Both the position numbers and the translations under genes were made by a program. Of a DNA stretch of 64,000 nt, positions 1-9,140 are shown one piece after another. Origin of the DNA: Vibrio alfacsensis (GTDB lineage: Bacteria; Pseudomonadota; Gammaproteobacteria; Enterobacterales; Vibrionaceae); the NCBI RefSeq assembly GCF_003544875.1, contig NZ_CP032093.1:1674001-1738000 (forward strand). Direction: 5' to 3'. The notes below the pieces were generated by a model that saw only the letters and a list, made by a program, of their open reading frames with translations, was not told the DNA's origin and ran no database searches. Positions within the stretch are counted from its first letter, which is position 1; every line of letters begins with the position of its first letter.

Positions 1-1
1 A

Positions 2-682
2 GGCAGTGCTTTCTTAGTACCAAGCAACCTAAAACAGCCAGCTGCCGCTAAATTGTCATCGCAGCTAAAGGTATTAACCCAACCAAGATTACTACTCGTT
101 TATGCAATTACGGCATTGGGTTACGGTGGTACCTTTACCGCTTTTACTTTCCTTGCTCCGATTTTGCAACAGGAAACTGGATTTGGCGCCAATGCGATTA
201 GCTTGATTATGTTGGTGTACGGCGTATCCGTGGCAATTGGTAATATTTGGGGCGGAAAAATGGCCGATAAGATGGGGCCAATTAAAGCGCTGACGATTAT
301 TTTTTCTGGGCTCGCTACTGTCCTCGTTATATTTGACTTTACAGCTGTTAACCCTATAGCAGCAGTAGCAACCATTTTAGTTTGGGGGGCCTTTGCATTC
401 GGTAATGTGCCTGGCTTGCAAGTTTATGTCGTGAAACTGGCTGAAAAATATACCCCTGATGCAGTAGATGTTGCCTCTGGTCTAAACATTGCGGCGTTTA
501 ACGTGGGGATTGCTCTTGGTTCATGGGGTGGCGGTATGATTGTGTCTGAAATGGGATTGATGCATACCCCTTGGGTTGGTGCCTTAATCGTTCTCATAGC
601 ACTCGTTCTAACTCGCATGAGTGGCCGCCTTGATAAACGTACAGCAATTCATATATCACAAGAAAGCGCACTTGTGAGATAA
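2..682 (+). CDS. MFS transporter, C-terminal part (5' end outside window)
   Basis: The reading frame is open from base 2, so the gene begins before the window and only about 226 C-terminal residues are present. The visible part has six hydrophobic segments and glycine-rich helices such as YGVSVAIGNIWGGKMADKMG, typical of the second half of a 12-helix major facilitator drug or sugar efflux protein of the AraJ/NepI type. A TTG at 53 could be called as a start but is internal to the open frame. Substrate unknown. A hairpin terminator follows. The family call is firm; efflux direction is inferred from the family. Confidence 0.8.
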   Translation, partial: GSAFLVPSNLKQPAAAKLSSQLKVLTQPRLLLVYAITALGYGGTFTAFTFLAPILQQETGFGANAISLIMLVYGVSVAIGNIWGGKMADKMGPIKALTIIFSGLATVLVIFDFTAVNPIAAVATILVWGAFAFGNVPGLQVYVVKLAEKYTPDAVDVASGLNIAAFNVGIALGSWGGGMIVSEMGLMHTPWVGALIVLIALVLTRMSGRLDKRTAIHISQESALVR

Positions 683-705
683 GCAACACTGCTACCGTTA
701 AGATC

Positions 706-733
706 TGGTCAATGCCCAGCCCTGCATTGGCCA
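706..733 (+). terminator. hairpin terminator after the MFS gene
   Basis: TGGTCAATGC (706-715) pairs with GCATTGGCCA (724-733) with one G-U pair and an 8-nt loop, followed by a T-rich stretch (attttta). It lies 24 bases after the MFS stop codon. Confidence 0.6.
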
Positions 734-907
734 GTTCATTTTTACTTAGAATCAGTTTATGGCCCATACAACGAAAGCTGTTTTCCTCTGTTCTTAGTTC
801 CTTATTTAACCCCAACACTTAATACACGATACTCATCATATATCGCTTCAGTTGGTCTATCCTTTGTAAATGGAATACTTCCTAATAAACGCAAGGAGAT
901 GCTAACA

Positions 908-1426
908 ATGATTACCCCACCGAACACCAACCATACCTATCCGCGATCTTTTAGCCATATTGGCATTTCGGTTCCTGATTTAGATGCGGCAGTAAAATTT
1001 TATACTGAGGTTCTAGGCTGGTATCTGATCATGAAACCCACCGAGATTCTTGAGGATGACTCGGCGATAGGTGAAATGTGTACCGATGTATTTGGCGCTG
1101 GATGGGAACGATTTAGAATTGCTCACTTGTCTACTGGTGACCGAGTTGGTGTGGAGATCTTCGAATTTAAAGATCAAGAAAACCCAGAAGATAACTTTGA
1201 GTATTGGAAAACAGGTATCTTTCATTTTTGTGTGCAAGACCCTGATGTAGAGGGACTCGCAGAAAAGATTGTCGCGGCCGGGGGCAAAAAACGTATGAAA
1301 GCACCCCGCTATTATTATCCAGGAGAAAAGCCATATCGAATGATCTATATGGAAGACCCGTTTGGTAACATTCTCGAAATCTATAGCCACAGTTATGAGT
1401 TGCACTATTCTGCGGGCGCATACTAG
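908..1426 (+). CDS. VOC (glyoxalase/bleomycin-resistance) family protein
   Basis: A 172-residue single-gene VOC protein. The N-terminal half reads SHIGISVPDLDAAVKFYTEV and the C-terminal half has MIYMEDPFGNILEIYSHSYE, the paired beta-alpha-beta-beta-beta modules that bind a metal through His and Glu. Two ATGs are available, 899 and 908. The Shine-Dalgarno AAGGAG at 893-898 directly abuts 899 but is nine bases before 908, so 908 is preferred. It is transcribed towards a convergent LysR gene. The substrate cannot be told; related proteins act on lactoylglutathione, catechols or related small molecules. A second VOC gene lies at 3769-4271. Confidence 0.8.
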   Translation: MITPPNTNHTYPRSFSHIGISVPDLDAAVKFYTEVLGWYLIMKPTEILEDDSAIGEMCTDVFGAGWERFRIAHLSTGDRVGVEIFEFKDQENPEDNFEYWKTGIFHFCVQDPDVEGLAEKIVAAGGKKRMKAPRYYYPGEKPYRMIYMEDPFGNILEIYSHSYELHYSAGAY

Positions 1427-1445
1427 ACGTTGAAAGATTCATAGA

Positions 1446-2384
1446 CTAGACAACGTCCCAGTAGCATAAGGTGTGACTACTTGTGCTACGGAATTTCTCT
1501 TCTAAAAAGTCAATCACTACCCTCACTTTTGCTGCAAGGTTATCCGTCTCAAGATAAAGTGCACTAATAGATTGCTGTTCTAGACTAGTCGAAACTTCGT
1601 AATTTTCTAGTAAAGGGACCAACTTACCACTCTTTAATTCTTCCCCAATCAACCAAGTAGGAAAAACCACTATCCCGCTTCCACCCACCGCACTTACGAC
1701 CAAGGTTTCCGCATTGTTACTGTAGAGTGACCCAGAAACCTCATACGGTTCTAATTTATCCTTACCGACAAACCAACGCTGCAATCCACTGGTGCCCTTA
1801 AACACAAGACAGTTATGTTGTTCGAGTTCTTCTGGTTTACTTGGGATGCCATAAGACTTTAGATAACTTGGGCTTGCCGCCATTATATAGCGCTGCTTGG
1901 CAAAACGTTTCATTCTTAGGGAAGAGTCTTGCGGTACACCAATGCGGATCATTAAATCAATCGACTCTGCGGCGGGATCGACAAAGGCGTCAGTCTGCTG
2001 AATTTCAACTTTAAGAAGTGGATAACGTTCTAATAGTTCCGGTAGATAGGGAGCGATGTGAAGCCGTCCAAAAGCAACCGGGGCACTGATTTTAACGGTG
2101 CCACGAGGTGTATTTGCTCGCTGTTCGATGTGCTCAACAACACGTTCATACTGATTGATAATATCCGTACATTGCTTATTAAATGCCACACCTTCATCGG
2201 TCAATGAGATCGAACGGGTATGACGATGTAACAGTTTGGTGCCGACTTTCTCTTCTAACTGTGCCATTTTACGAGATACTGACGATGGTGTCATATCTTG
2301 CCGACGTGCCACTTCAGAGAAATTGCCAAACTGTGTTGTCATCAAAAATAGTTTTATTTCCAATAAAGACACATCGTAATTCAC
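1446..2384 (-). CDS. LysR-family transcriptional regulator
   Basis: 312 residues with an N-terminal winged HTH (FGNFSEVARRQDMTPSSVSR, residues about 18-37) and a LysR substrate-binding domain (about 90-295), the normal length for the family. The domain style (RGTVKISAPVAFGRLHIAPY) is that of the large CrgA/DmlR-like subgroup. It lies downstream of, and in the same direction as, the HapK/YdcZ/VOC/CMD operon, separated by a strong terminator, so it is probably transcribed on its own. It may regulate that operon or the neighbouring VOC/MFS genes; this is inference from position. Confidence 0.88.
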   Translation of the reverse strand: MNYDVSLLEIKLFLMTTQFGNFSEVARRQDMTPSSVSRKMAQLEEKVGTKLLHRHTRSISLTDEGVAFNKQCTDIINQYERVVEHIEQRANTPRGTVKISAPVAFGRLHIAPYLPELLERYPLLKVEIQQTDAFVDPAAESIDLMIRIGVPQDSSLRMKRFAKQRYIMAASPSYLKSYGIPSKPEELEQHNCLVFKGTSGLQRWFVGKDKLEPYEVSGSLYSNNAETLVVSAVGGSGIVVFPTWLIGEELKSGKLVPLLENYEVSTSLEQQSISALYLETDNLAAKVRVVIDFLEEKFRSTSSHTLCYWDVV

Positions 2385-2456
2385 TTACTTTCTCCCTTTT
2401 ATTAGGTAAGTAGGGTCTGCTAGACTAGCCAAAGATTAAGGCCTAAACACAAATAA

Positions 2457-2481
2457 AGGCAAGCTAATGCTTAGCTTGCCT
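2457..2481 (-). terminator. terminator of the CMD-VOC-YdcZ-HapK operon
   Basis: AGGCAAGCTAA (2457-2467) and TTAGCTTGCCT (2471-2481) form a perfect 11-bp stem with a 3-nt loop, 14 bases after the stop codon of the last operon gene. On the minus strand a T-rich stretch follows. Confidence 0.75.
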
Positions 2482-2494
2482 GAATGTTAACTGG

Positions 2495-2817
2495 TTATGC
2501 AGTGAGAATATTTTCAGTAACGATGAAGTGCGCATTCTCAGTGAAAGATTGAAATTGCTCTACAATCTTTTGCATTTCTTCGGTTTGAATATCGTTTAGA
2601 AAGGCGTCTACTGAGTCAATCTGAATCACCTCAAAATAATCCCATGGTGACGGCTTATCTTGACCAACCATACTGATGCCTTTAAACACCTCAAAGATGA
2701 AACGCTACTCAGTTTGTTTACCGTTGGCAGATCAGACTCTTTTGCCCATTGGAGGTAAAGGGCTTCGTTAGTCGTCGATTTTAGATTAAAAAAGACAATG
2801 AGTGTTTTAGCTGACAT
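2495..2817 (-). pseudogene. REDY/HapK-like small protein, frameshifted
   Basis: Two overlapping reading frames together give one protein of about 106 residues. The N-terminal piece (from 2817) is MSAKTLIVFFNLK..., running through WAKESDLPTVNKLSSVSS. The C-terminal piece carries FEVFKGISMVGQDKPSPWDY and ends HFIVTENILTA at 2495. Adding one base to the A-run at 2693-2695 (a T-run on the coding strand) joins them without loss. The product resembles the short ferredoxin-like fold proteins annotated as REDY-like/HapK (family name from recall, not a search). It overlaps the upstream YdcZ gene by 11 bases and is the last gene of the operon. The frameshift could be real or a sequencing artefact. Confidence 0.65.
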
Positions 2818-3322
2818 ATTTTGGATCCTTTATAAGGTTAGTCATGTTTTCTTTTGTCACAGGCGCTTCTAACACTTTTTGTGTTTGAGCATTTGCGAGA
2901 TAAATACAAACCAATGCGCACGCAATACACACCATTGCTGCAATACGCCAATAATTCAGTTCAATCGGTGCATTACCAAGCCAGCCTTGGGTATCAATCA
3001 CTAGGCTCATGATCATCTGACCTAAAATAGTTGCCACCGTGGCGATGGCGACACCAACTTTAGGCACAGCTGCAACCATTACGATCATATAGATAATGCC
3101 AAACAGTGCTCCCGCAAGTTGCCACTTAGGCACCGTTAACAGCGTTGCGTCATAACTCGGTTCAAAGAAAAAAATCAATAGCCCAGTAATGACCGTACCC
3201 ATGCTAAATGTAAGTAAAGAGCTTTCAATCACCCCCACTTTTTCGCCAAGTTGGCCGTTGATCGCCGCTTGAGCACTCAGGGCCATGCCTGACGCAATCG
3301 CAAGTAAAATAATTAGTGTCAT
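2807..3322 (-). CDS. YdcZ/DUF606-type DMT membrane protein, copy 2
   Basis: About 171 residues with five hydrophobic helices, in the pattern of the DUF606 (YdcZ) branch of the drug/metabolite transporter superfamily. It has the family-like phrases GQLGEKVGVIESSLLTFSMG and VPKWQLAGALFGIIYM. The start at 3322 is preferred over 3349 because GGGAGGG lies just upstream. The ATG shares one base with the stop codon of the preceding paralogue, indicating translational coupling. The two half-size proteins probably form a heteromeric exporter, as paired small DMT proteins often do. Substrate unknown. Confidence 0.82.
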   Translation of the reverse strand: MTLIILLAIASGMALSAQAAINGQLGEKVGVIESSLLTFSMGTVITGLLIFFFEPSYDATLLTVPKWQLAGALFGIIYMIVMVAAVPKVGVAIATVATILGQMIMSLVIDTQGWLGNAPIELNYWRIAAMVCIACALVCIYLANAQTQKVLEAPVTKENMTNLIKDPKYVS

Positions 3323-3762
3323 TACTGCCCTCCCAAGTAGACAAAACAAAGTGCCAGAAAAATAAACACCACACCAAGCATACGCAATGGATTAGTGGCT
3401 TGTTTTGTCATACCGAACCAGCCGAAGTAGTCAATCGCAAAGCTCTTCGTAATTTGCCCGAGCAAAACGCAAACCATGGTCATCGCCACTCCCAAAATCG
3501 GTGTCGATAACGTTAGTGTGACCACGTAAATAGGCCCTAATAAACCACCGATAAGTTGCCATTTTGGAATGGTATTCCAAGCAGAGAACTTTCCTTGCGG
3601 AGTAAAATGACGAATCATCCAAAGCAGCGCTGTACCCACACCAAAGATACTCAAGGTTGCCCATAAGTGACCGACTTGCTCGCCTAGAGGACCTAAAAGG
3701 CCTGCCTCGAAAGACAGCCCCATGCCCGCGAACACAATCAGAGCAATAAATATAATGTTCAT
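3322..3762 (-). CDS. YdcZ/DUF606-type DMT membrane protein, copy 1
   Basis: 146 residues, about five membrane helices, clearly paralogous to the next gene: both share a GPLGEQVG / GQLGEKVG motif near the N-terminus and a PKWQLIGGLLGPIYV / PKWQLAGALFGIIYM block. It starts six bases after the restored stop of the upstream VOC gene and ends by sharing a base with the next ATG, so it is an operon member. Role: membrane transport, probably as a pair with its paralogue; substrate unknown. Confidence 0.82.
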   Translation of the reverse strand: MNIIFIALIVFAGMGLSFEAGLLGPLGEQVGHLWATLSIFGVGTALLWMIRHFTPQGKFSAWNTIPKWQLIGGLLGPIYVVTLTLSTPILGVAMTMVCVLLGQITKSFAIDYFGWFGMTKQATNPLRMLGVVFIFLALCFVYLGGQ

Positions 3763-3768
3763 CGTGGG

Positions 3769-4271
3769 TCAAACAGCTTCACAGAAGAGTTTTTGCGTAA
3801 GCTTTACCTTTGGATAAGACACAAGCTCTAACTGCATTCCCAAGGTGCCATAAAGTAGACCCATGATTCGCCCTCCGTTGGGCCTTCAGTCATGATGGTT
3901 GGCTCACCAAGCACTTTAATACCTTGATCTTTTAGATACGAAACGGCCGCGTCCATATCCTCAACGTAGAAAGCAAGATGATGACCGCCAATGTCGGCGT
4001 TATTTGGTGCTGTCTTATTGCGTTCTATCGTGTCTGCGTATTCAAAGATCTCTAAGTTAATCCCCTTCGCGCTCATCACTGCAATCTTGGTGATTTCCGC
4101 TCGTGCGTGAACATTTAAATGATCTTGCATCCAATCGTCAGTCGAAGCGAATGGACCAAACTCGTAAGCCAATTCAAAATCAAAGTGCTCTCGGAAGAAT
4201 GTAATCGCTTCATCGAGGTTTGGAACCGTGAACCCAATGTGATCTGGTTTCTTTAATCCTGGAATAGCCAT
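3769..4271 (-). pseudogene. VOC family protein with a C-terminal frameshift
   Basis: 147 residues are readable to a stop at 3828 ending YFMAPWECS. The normal VOC ending appears in the next frame: WGMQLELVSYPKVKL..., open to a TGA at 3769-3771. One G added to the run at 3839-3841 restores it and gives about 167 residues. The module KPDHIGFTVPNLDEAITFF and the metal-site region GGHHLAFYVEDMDAAV are intact. The lost tail carries the C-terminal metal-ligand Glu (in QLELVSYP), so as read the protein would lack a ligand. It overlaps the CMD gene stop by one base and is the second gene of the operon. A sequencing error is as likely as a true mutation. Confidence 0.7.
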
Positions 4272-4630
4272 TAGAAATCTCCTCGTTCGTGACGGATTTT
4301 GTTCAATGCTCCCATAGTGGTTGCACCCTTATTAAAACCTGTGTATGCCGATGCAAATACAATGAGCTCTTCTAGCTCTGCATACGTCGCGCCTTGCTTA
4401 AGCGCCATATCAACATGTGCACCAAATGGGTTACCTTCACCGGTGACATTTAAAGCCATTTGGTCAATCGCAATACTAATTAGAGCTTTAGTTTTCTGAT
4501 CAATTAAAGGCAATCCCCATGCTTCACCAGCAACACGTACTGTCATGTCACCCCATGCTGGGTTGATTGATTTAAGGCCATCAATCAGTGCTTGATCATC
4601 TAACACTGCATTTTCATATTTCTTAGTCAT
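4271..4630 (-). CDS. carboxymuconolactone decarboxylase (CMD) family protein
   Basis: About 119 residues, all-helical CMD fold. The core reads RVAGEAWGLPLIDQKTKALI, NPFGAHVDMALKQGATYAEL and EELIVFASAYTGFNKG, matching the YurZ/CMD family, in which a conserved His sits in the H(V/I)..AL..GAT motif. There is no CxxC, so this is not an AhpD-type disulfide reductase. The ATG at 4630 is chosen over a GTG at 4639. It is the first gene of a five-gene operon with VOC, two YdcZ and a HapK-like protein, suggesting metabolism and export of a small aromatic or lactone-like compound. The exact reaction is unknown. Confidence 0.8.
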   Translation of the reverse strand: MTKKYENAVLDDQALIDGLKSINPAWGDMTVRVAGEAWGLPLIDQKTKALISIAIDQMALNVTGEGNPFGAHVDMALKQGATYAELEELIVFASAYTGFNKGATTMGALNKIRHERGDF

Positions 4631-4639
4631 ACTCGACAC

Positions 4640-4978
4640 TCTCTTTGTAGATAAGACTCGCCGTAGCGGATGGCGTGCATTATAGAGATCGGTGCATTTG
4701 GAAAAACCAGAGGAATGGAACAGGACCTATGCAAATTCTGCACAGATGTTGTGAACATAGGAGTTTTGGGAGAGGAAAAAGCCCCCAGCGAGAAGTAATC
4801 GTTACGAAGAAACCGGTAGCTAAAAGCTATAGCTTTGTATTTTTATACTAATCGCTTTGCATTTTTATACTAATAGAGGGAGAGCAATTACTACTCACTC
4901 CCCTCCCCAAGATTAAGCACCAATTAAGGAGAACCAAAAGTCGACTGAAGAATAAACCATAATTTGAGCGCTTTCGGA
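4640..4978. other. intergenic spacer with operon promoter region and tandem repeat
   Basis: This 339-bp gap lies upstream of the CMD operon. On the minus strand TATAAT (reverse complement of 4679-4684) is a good -10 candidate, but no convincing -35 box stands 16-18 bp before it, so a regulator may be needed. CCTATG near 4722 and CATAGG near 4755 form an inverted pair that could be an operator. A 22-bp direct repeat (4832-4875) is listed separately. No further gene is seen. Confidence 0.45.
4832..4875. repeat. 22-bp tandem direct repeat, two copies
   Basis: Copies at 4832-4853 and 4854-4875 start GCTTTG and end ATACTAAT(C/A); 20 of 22 positions are identical. The junction ATACTAATCGCTTTG nearly matches the start of another tandem repeat at 36388-36404 (ATACTAATCCGCTTTG). 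Confidence 0.8.
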
Positions 4979-5640
4979 TCACTCTTGATATGTCGTTAGT
5001 ATCGCCTTGAGACGTTCAATATCGACGGGTATCAGTGTTGATTTGTCGCCTTGTCTTATAATTGCACCGTTATCAATAAGCTCCCGAATCACTCGGGCAT
5101 AAGCTCGTTCTGTACAACCAAATCTTTCAGCTTCTTGATACATATATGCATGGTTGATCCAAGGCGTCTGTGACGTATGTCTTTGGACCAGATCTTTTAT
5201 AATATTGAATTTAAGAGGGTACAACGCTCGCTCTAAAGCAATGTGCATTGTAAATTGCTGAATAGTCGCAATGCGATGATTGAGCCAAAAGGCCGCTTTA
5301 CTTTCTCTCAACAAAAAATCTCTTAGATGTTCTGTTGGAATCACTAAAAGCTCCAGTTTATCTGCCGCAATCATATCAAATGAACTTAACTTTTGAGAAA
5401 AGTATTCAACTTCACCAAAAGATTATCAGCTAAAGAGTAATCACCTAAGCTGAGTATTTTCCCATTCTCCGCAGTATGCCTAATCGTAAATTTAGCCGGA
5501 GATGCCCAATACACATCTTTGACCATTTGGTGCTGTTTAATGATGTATTCCCCTTTATTAACAATAACCTTTCGAAGAGCTTGATTCTCTACAAAACCTC
5601 GAAAAAGATCATAGCCATCCTGCAACAAAACCTCATCCAT
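4979..5640 (-). pseudogene. Crp/Fnr-type regulator, frameshifted
   Basis: Two adjacent frames make one protein of about 220 residues. From 5640 the first gives the N-terminal cyclic-nucleotide-binding barrel up to LSLGDYSLADNL. The second gives FGEVEYFSQKLSSFD, the dimer helix and a C-terminal HTH (YQEAERFGCTERAYARVIRE), ending at 4979. One G missing at the CC of 5415-5416 explains the break. It is a paralogue of the intact regulator at 9782-10456 (compare LEAERFATSDRVYRRAVKEL). It diverges from the Bcr/CflA efflux gene at 5852 and is the likely regulator of that gene or of the CMD operon. Ligand unknown. Confidence 0.72.
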
Positions 5641-5851
5641 ATTCGATAATTCTCTTAACTCTTATATCCGTTTAAATCGTTCTTCTAACCAGACAATTGT
5701 CATGTTTTCAGCACAATATATTGGGTTAAATTCTTTCGCGATTGCTTGTCATCACCCTATGACTTGCGGTGCTCGATACCTAATTTTCGAATTCGAACAA
5801 CTAGATTAAGCACACCGTAAGCAGCGAATTTCATTTTATATCCGGAACAAC

Positions 5852-7042
5852 ATGAAAACTAATCAAAATCACTCAATAACACTCGCAAGTATTGCGATGG
5901 CGCTCATCGTGCTTAGCCCGCTAGCGATTGATATCTATCTACCCGCATTTAACGATATTGCGTCCTCTTTGGACGTCGAACTTGAAAACCTCCAAGCCTC
6001 TATTACCTTTTTTATGATCTCTTTAGGGGTGGGACAACTTATTGTAGGGCCTCTATCAGACAAATATGGTCGAAAGCCAATTGCTTATTTGGGCGTCGCC
6101 ATCTATGTAGTGAGTTCTGTTGTTGTGTATTTCGCGTCATCTATTGACATACTTCTTGCGGCCAGATTTGCTCAAGGTTTTGGCGCCAGCGCAACAACAG
6201 TGGTCGCATTTGCATTAGTGAAAGATAACTTTAATGCGTCACAAAGTAGCCACATGATCAGCTACCTTAATGGCGCTATGGCAAGCGTACCTGCTTTAGC
6301 ACCAACTTTAGGTCATTGGCTCACAATTCACTATGGCTGGCGGTCAAACTTTGCATTTCTCGCAATAATTAGCTTGGTAGTCGGTGTACTAGTTTGGCGA
6401 TTTGTCAATGAGATGCCACGAAGCGAACAACAAAATCAACAGCCATTCATTGGCGTTAAACATTTTATAGCAATCTTAAAAGAACCAACGTTTGTCTTTC
6501 ATGCCACGCTTTGTGCGCTTACAACTAGCGCGGTGCTGGCATACATTACATCAGCACCTATTTGGTTAGTATCTCATGTAGGGTTAACGGCTTCTGAGTT
6601 TACGCTTTGGTTTACCATCAATGCCGTTATTAACATATTAGCCTACATAGTCACCCCGTTAGCGATAAAGAAATTCAATCGAAAAAATGTATTACGATTT
6701 GGCTTAATTCTTACCGTAGCATCCGGTATTTTTCTGCAAGTATTTGCTCACCAGTTGACTGCTTGGAGCTTTATGTTGCCAATCTTTATCGCCTCTATTG
6801 GTTTTGCAGGCATTATCGCCCCTTCAGCGGCACAAGCACTGAGCGTATTTCCCAATCAAGCAGGCACTGTTGCCGCTTTGTTGGGTTTTATTCAACTTAG
6901 TGGAAGTGGATTAGTGACATACGCAACTCAGACTCTCGATCTTCCTATACCCGACTTGGTCACTCTCCATATGTGGCTTGTAATACCCGCCTTTGCCGTT
7001 CTTTTCGGCAAGCGTAAAAACTATGTTTTCCAACCAGAATAA
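5852..7042 (+). CDS. Bcr/CflA-family multidrug efflux MFS transporter
   Basis: 396 residues, 12 predicted membrane helices. LSPLAIDIYLPAFNDIASSL in helix 1 and GQLIVGPLSDKYGRKPI in the loop 2-3 motif A are hallmarks of the Bcr/CflA (DHA1) subfamily, which exports bicyclomycin, chloramphenicol and similar compounds from the cytoplasm by proton antiport. It is divergent from the Crp-like regulator with a 211-bp shared upstream region. It is followed by a hairpin at 7141. The actual substrate cannot be read from sequence. Confidence 0.88.
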   Translation: MKTNQNHSITLASIAMALIVLSPLAIDIYLPAFNDIASSLDVELENLQASITFFMISLGVGQLIVGPLSDKYGRKPIAYLGVAIYVVSSVVVYFASSIDILLAARFAQGFGASATTVVAFALVKDNFNASQSSHMISYLNGAMASVPALAPTLGHWLTIHYGWRSNFAFLAIISLVVGVLVWRFVNEMPRSEQQNQQPFIGVKHFIAILKEPTFVFHATLCALTTSAVLAYITSAPIWLVSHVGLTASEFTLWFTINAVINILAYIVTPLAIKKFNRKNVLRFGLILTVASGIFLQVFAHQLTAWSFMLPIFIASIGFAGIIAPSAAQALSVFPNQAGTVAALLGFIQLSGSGLVTYATQTLDLPIPDLVTLHMWLVIPAFAVLFGKRKNYVFQPE

Positions 7043-7140
7043 GTACGTCTGAACTACGCTGTATCACCCGTGAAGGTTCCGGACAAGTCATTGATTTGGA
7101 TTGCGGGCATGGGTTTTTATATGTACTTCAGAGCAATTTC

Positions 7141-7165
7141 GTGTCAGCCGAACGTGGGCTGACAC
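7141..7165. terminator. hairpin between convergent genes
   Basis: GTGTCAGCC (7141-7149) and GGCTGACAC (7157-7165) make a perfect 9-bp stem with a 7-nt loop between the Bcr-type gene and the convergent YkgJ-type gene. There is no clear T-run, so termination strength is uncertain. Confidence 0.5.
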
Positions 7166-7282
7166 GTCATTAACACCAAAGCCTTGGGAGGAAAAACATT
7201 GAGGGAAACGGACAAAGCCATCTTGAAAACTCAAACGTTGTGATGACAAAAAGTTCAGATAATGCATCGTTAAGAAACGAAT

Positions 7283-7573
7283 TTATAAGAACTTATCTCG
7301 CTCATCCATGCATTCACCCGAACCCATCTCGAATTCACGACAAATCCAAGGACGGTTTTCATAAATTGAACACATTAAACTGTCTCTGTCTAAAGCCGCG
7401 CACCATCCATCGTCTAGCCGTAACATTGTCTCGCCACCGTACTGATCACGTTTGATAAATTTGTCTGGAACACCGGTGCCAGAAATAATCATCACTTCAA
7501 GACGACAGCAGCATGCCTGACAGTTTGAACAAGAGACATTGGAGGGTTTGGGAGGAACAGTGGGTATATTCAT
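7283..7573 (-). CDS. YkgJ-family cysteine cluster protein
   Basis: 96 residues with clustered cysteines: CSNCQACCCRLE near the N-terminus, WCAALD and CSIYENRPWICREFEMG in the middle and GECMDERDKFL at the end. This is the pattern of the UPF0153/YkgJ zinc- or iron-chelating family. It is a monocistronic gene facing the Bcr-type exporter. The family is widespread but functionally unresolved; metal binding is known from motif similarity rather than from a defined pathway. Confidence 0.85.
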   Translation of the reverse strand: MNIPTVPPKPSNVSCSNCQACCCRLEVMIISGTGVPDKFIKRDQYGGETMLRLDDGWCAALDRDSLMCSIYENRPWICREFEMGSGECMDERDKFL

Positions 7574-7811
7574 AAGTCACGACAGTTGGAACAATTGTGC
7601 ATGATACCGCAAATCGTGTTCAAACTTCTTGTATTTCTGAAATTACTTTTCTTGTAGGCCATATTCCACATAGGATTTTATTGATAAGAGTATTAAACAA
7701 GAAAGTTAGCTTGAACGGTATGAGCACCACTTGAATGTTCGGATTCACATTGATGCTTAGCTTAAAACGGGTTATACATAACCTTATGTTATTCAAAATG
7801 TTGAATTATTC

Positions 7812-9140
7812 ATGACACATCATGAAATCCTAAAAATTCGTAATGTGCGCTACTTCCTGATGTTCAGAAGCAGTTACTTTGCACGTTTTTACTATCCGGT
7901 ATTCACCCTACTCTACTTAGATTACGGCTTAACCCTCTCACAATTTGCCATGCTCAATGTGGTATGGGCCGCAACGATCGTTCTTGCAGAGGTACCATCA
8001 GGGGCTTTTGCCGATACCTTAGGCCGCAAAAAACTCGTGGTGCTCTCTTCGATTGTCATGTTTATTGAAATCGCCATGATCGCGTTCGTTCCTACTGGCA
8101 ACTCCTCATTCGTCTTCATTGTCTTTTTGATCAACCGGGTGCTGAGCGGCTTGGCGATGGCCTTGGCAAGTGGTGCGGATGAGGCTCTCGCTTACGACAC
8201 CTTAAAAGAACAAGGTAAAGAAGAGTTATGGCCACGTGTTTTACAAATCCAACTTCGTATCGCCTCTAGCGTCGGGATTGTCGTCACTTTAGTTGGCGCA
8301 GCGATGTACGACGTTAACTTTATGGCGAGTGTGTATCAGTTCCTCGGTTTACCTAACCCTGAGAGCACGCAAGACATCATGCGCATCCCTGTTTATGCGA
8401 CACTTATTGTCGCTATGATCGCCATCTACGCCGCATTCAGTATGAGGGAAGAGAAAAAGAAACCATCAACTGACGGGCACAAGCTCACCTCTACAATCGA
8501 AAGCATGAAACTGACACTTAATACGGCGAAATGGGTGCTATCTACGCCTTATGTACTCTTCATTTTGCTCTATTACAGCTTGTTCGAGCACACTTCGCGC
8601 ATGTTCTTAACCATGAATAGCCAATACTATCGGGCGATTGATATTCCAATCATTTATTTTGGTCTTATTGGTGCGGGAATAAGTTTATTGCAAATAGTAT
8701 TCGCAGGACAAAGCCGCCGATTGGCTGAACGCATCGCGCCGAAAAAGTTCATTGCCATCATGGGGTTGGCAACCATGGCGACCTACTATTGGATCAGTCT
8801 TGGTTGGTCAATTTATGGGGTCATTCCTGCCCTGATTTTGATTTTCATCGTGATGACGGTAAACATTTTCATCAGTTATCACCTCAATAAAAAGACTGAG
8901 TCCCACAACAGGGCAACCGTACTCAGCTTCAAAGGGTTGATGTTCAATCTCGGCTACGGTCTCATCGGCATTTTGTACGCCTACTATTACAAATTGCTTT
9001 CTCAACATTACACTCAAGAGCAAATAGATCATTACATCGACTTCATCGCGTCGCTGTCTTCTTTCTTTTACTATTTCGTTTTATTTATTGCTATAAGCGC
9101 CTTTTTCTATTTTAAAGACCGGAAGAAAGCAATTTTCTAA
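7812..9140 (+). CDS. MFS transporter, unknown substrate
   Basis: 442 residues with about 12 membrane helices. Motif A is visible as VPSGAFADTLGRKKLVVLSS between helices 2 and 3. A longer central hydrophilic loop (EEKKKPSTDGHKLTSTIES) separates the two halves. The N-terminus (EILKIRNVRYFLMFRSSYFA) is unlike the drug exporters nearby and resembles a Vibrio/Shewanella MFS clade without an assigned substrate. No good Shine-Dalgarno stands before the ATG at 7812. It is apparently monocistronic. Confidence 0.82.
   Translation: MTHHEILKIRNVRYFLMFRSSYFARFYYPVFTLLYLDYGLTLSQFAMLNVVWAATIVLAEVPSGAFADTLGRKKLVVLSSIVMFIEIAMIAFVPTGNSSFVFIVFLINRVLSGLAMALASGADEALAYDTLKEQGKEELWPRVLQIQLRIASSVGIVVTLVGAAMYDVNFMASVYQFLGLPNPESTQDIMRIPVYATLIVAMIAIYAAFSMREEKKKPSTDGHKLTSTIESMKLTLNTAKWVLSTPYVLFILLYYSLFEHTSRMFLTMNSQYYRAIDIPIIYFGLIGAGISLLQIVFAGQSRRLAERIAPKKFIAIMGLATMATYYWISLGWSIYGVIPALILIFIVMTVNIFISYHLNKKTESHNRATVLSFKGLMFNLGYGLIGILYAYYYKLLSQHYTQEQIDHYIDFIASLSSFFYYFVLFIAISAFFYFKDRKKAIF

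Noticed and set aside
121..375. Minus-strand ORF of 84 codons inside the first MFS gene
   Set aside because: It is antisense to a convincing membrane-protein frame, has no ribosome site and no recognisable domain.
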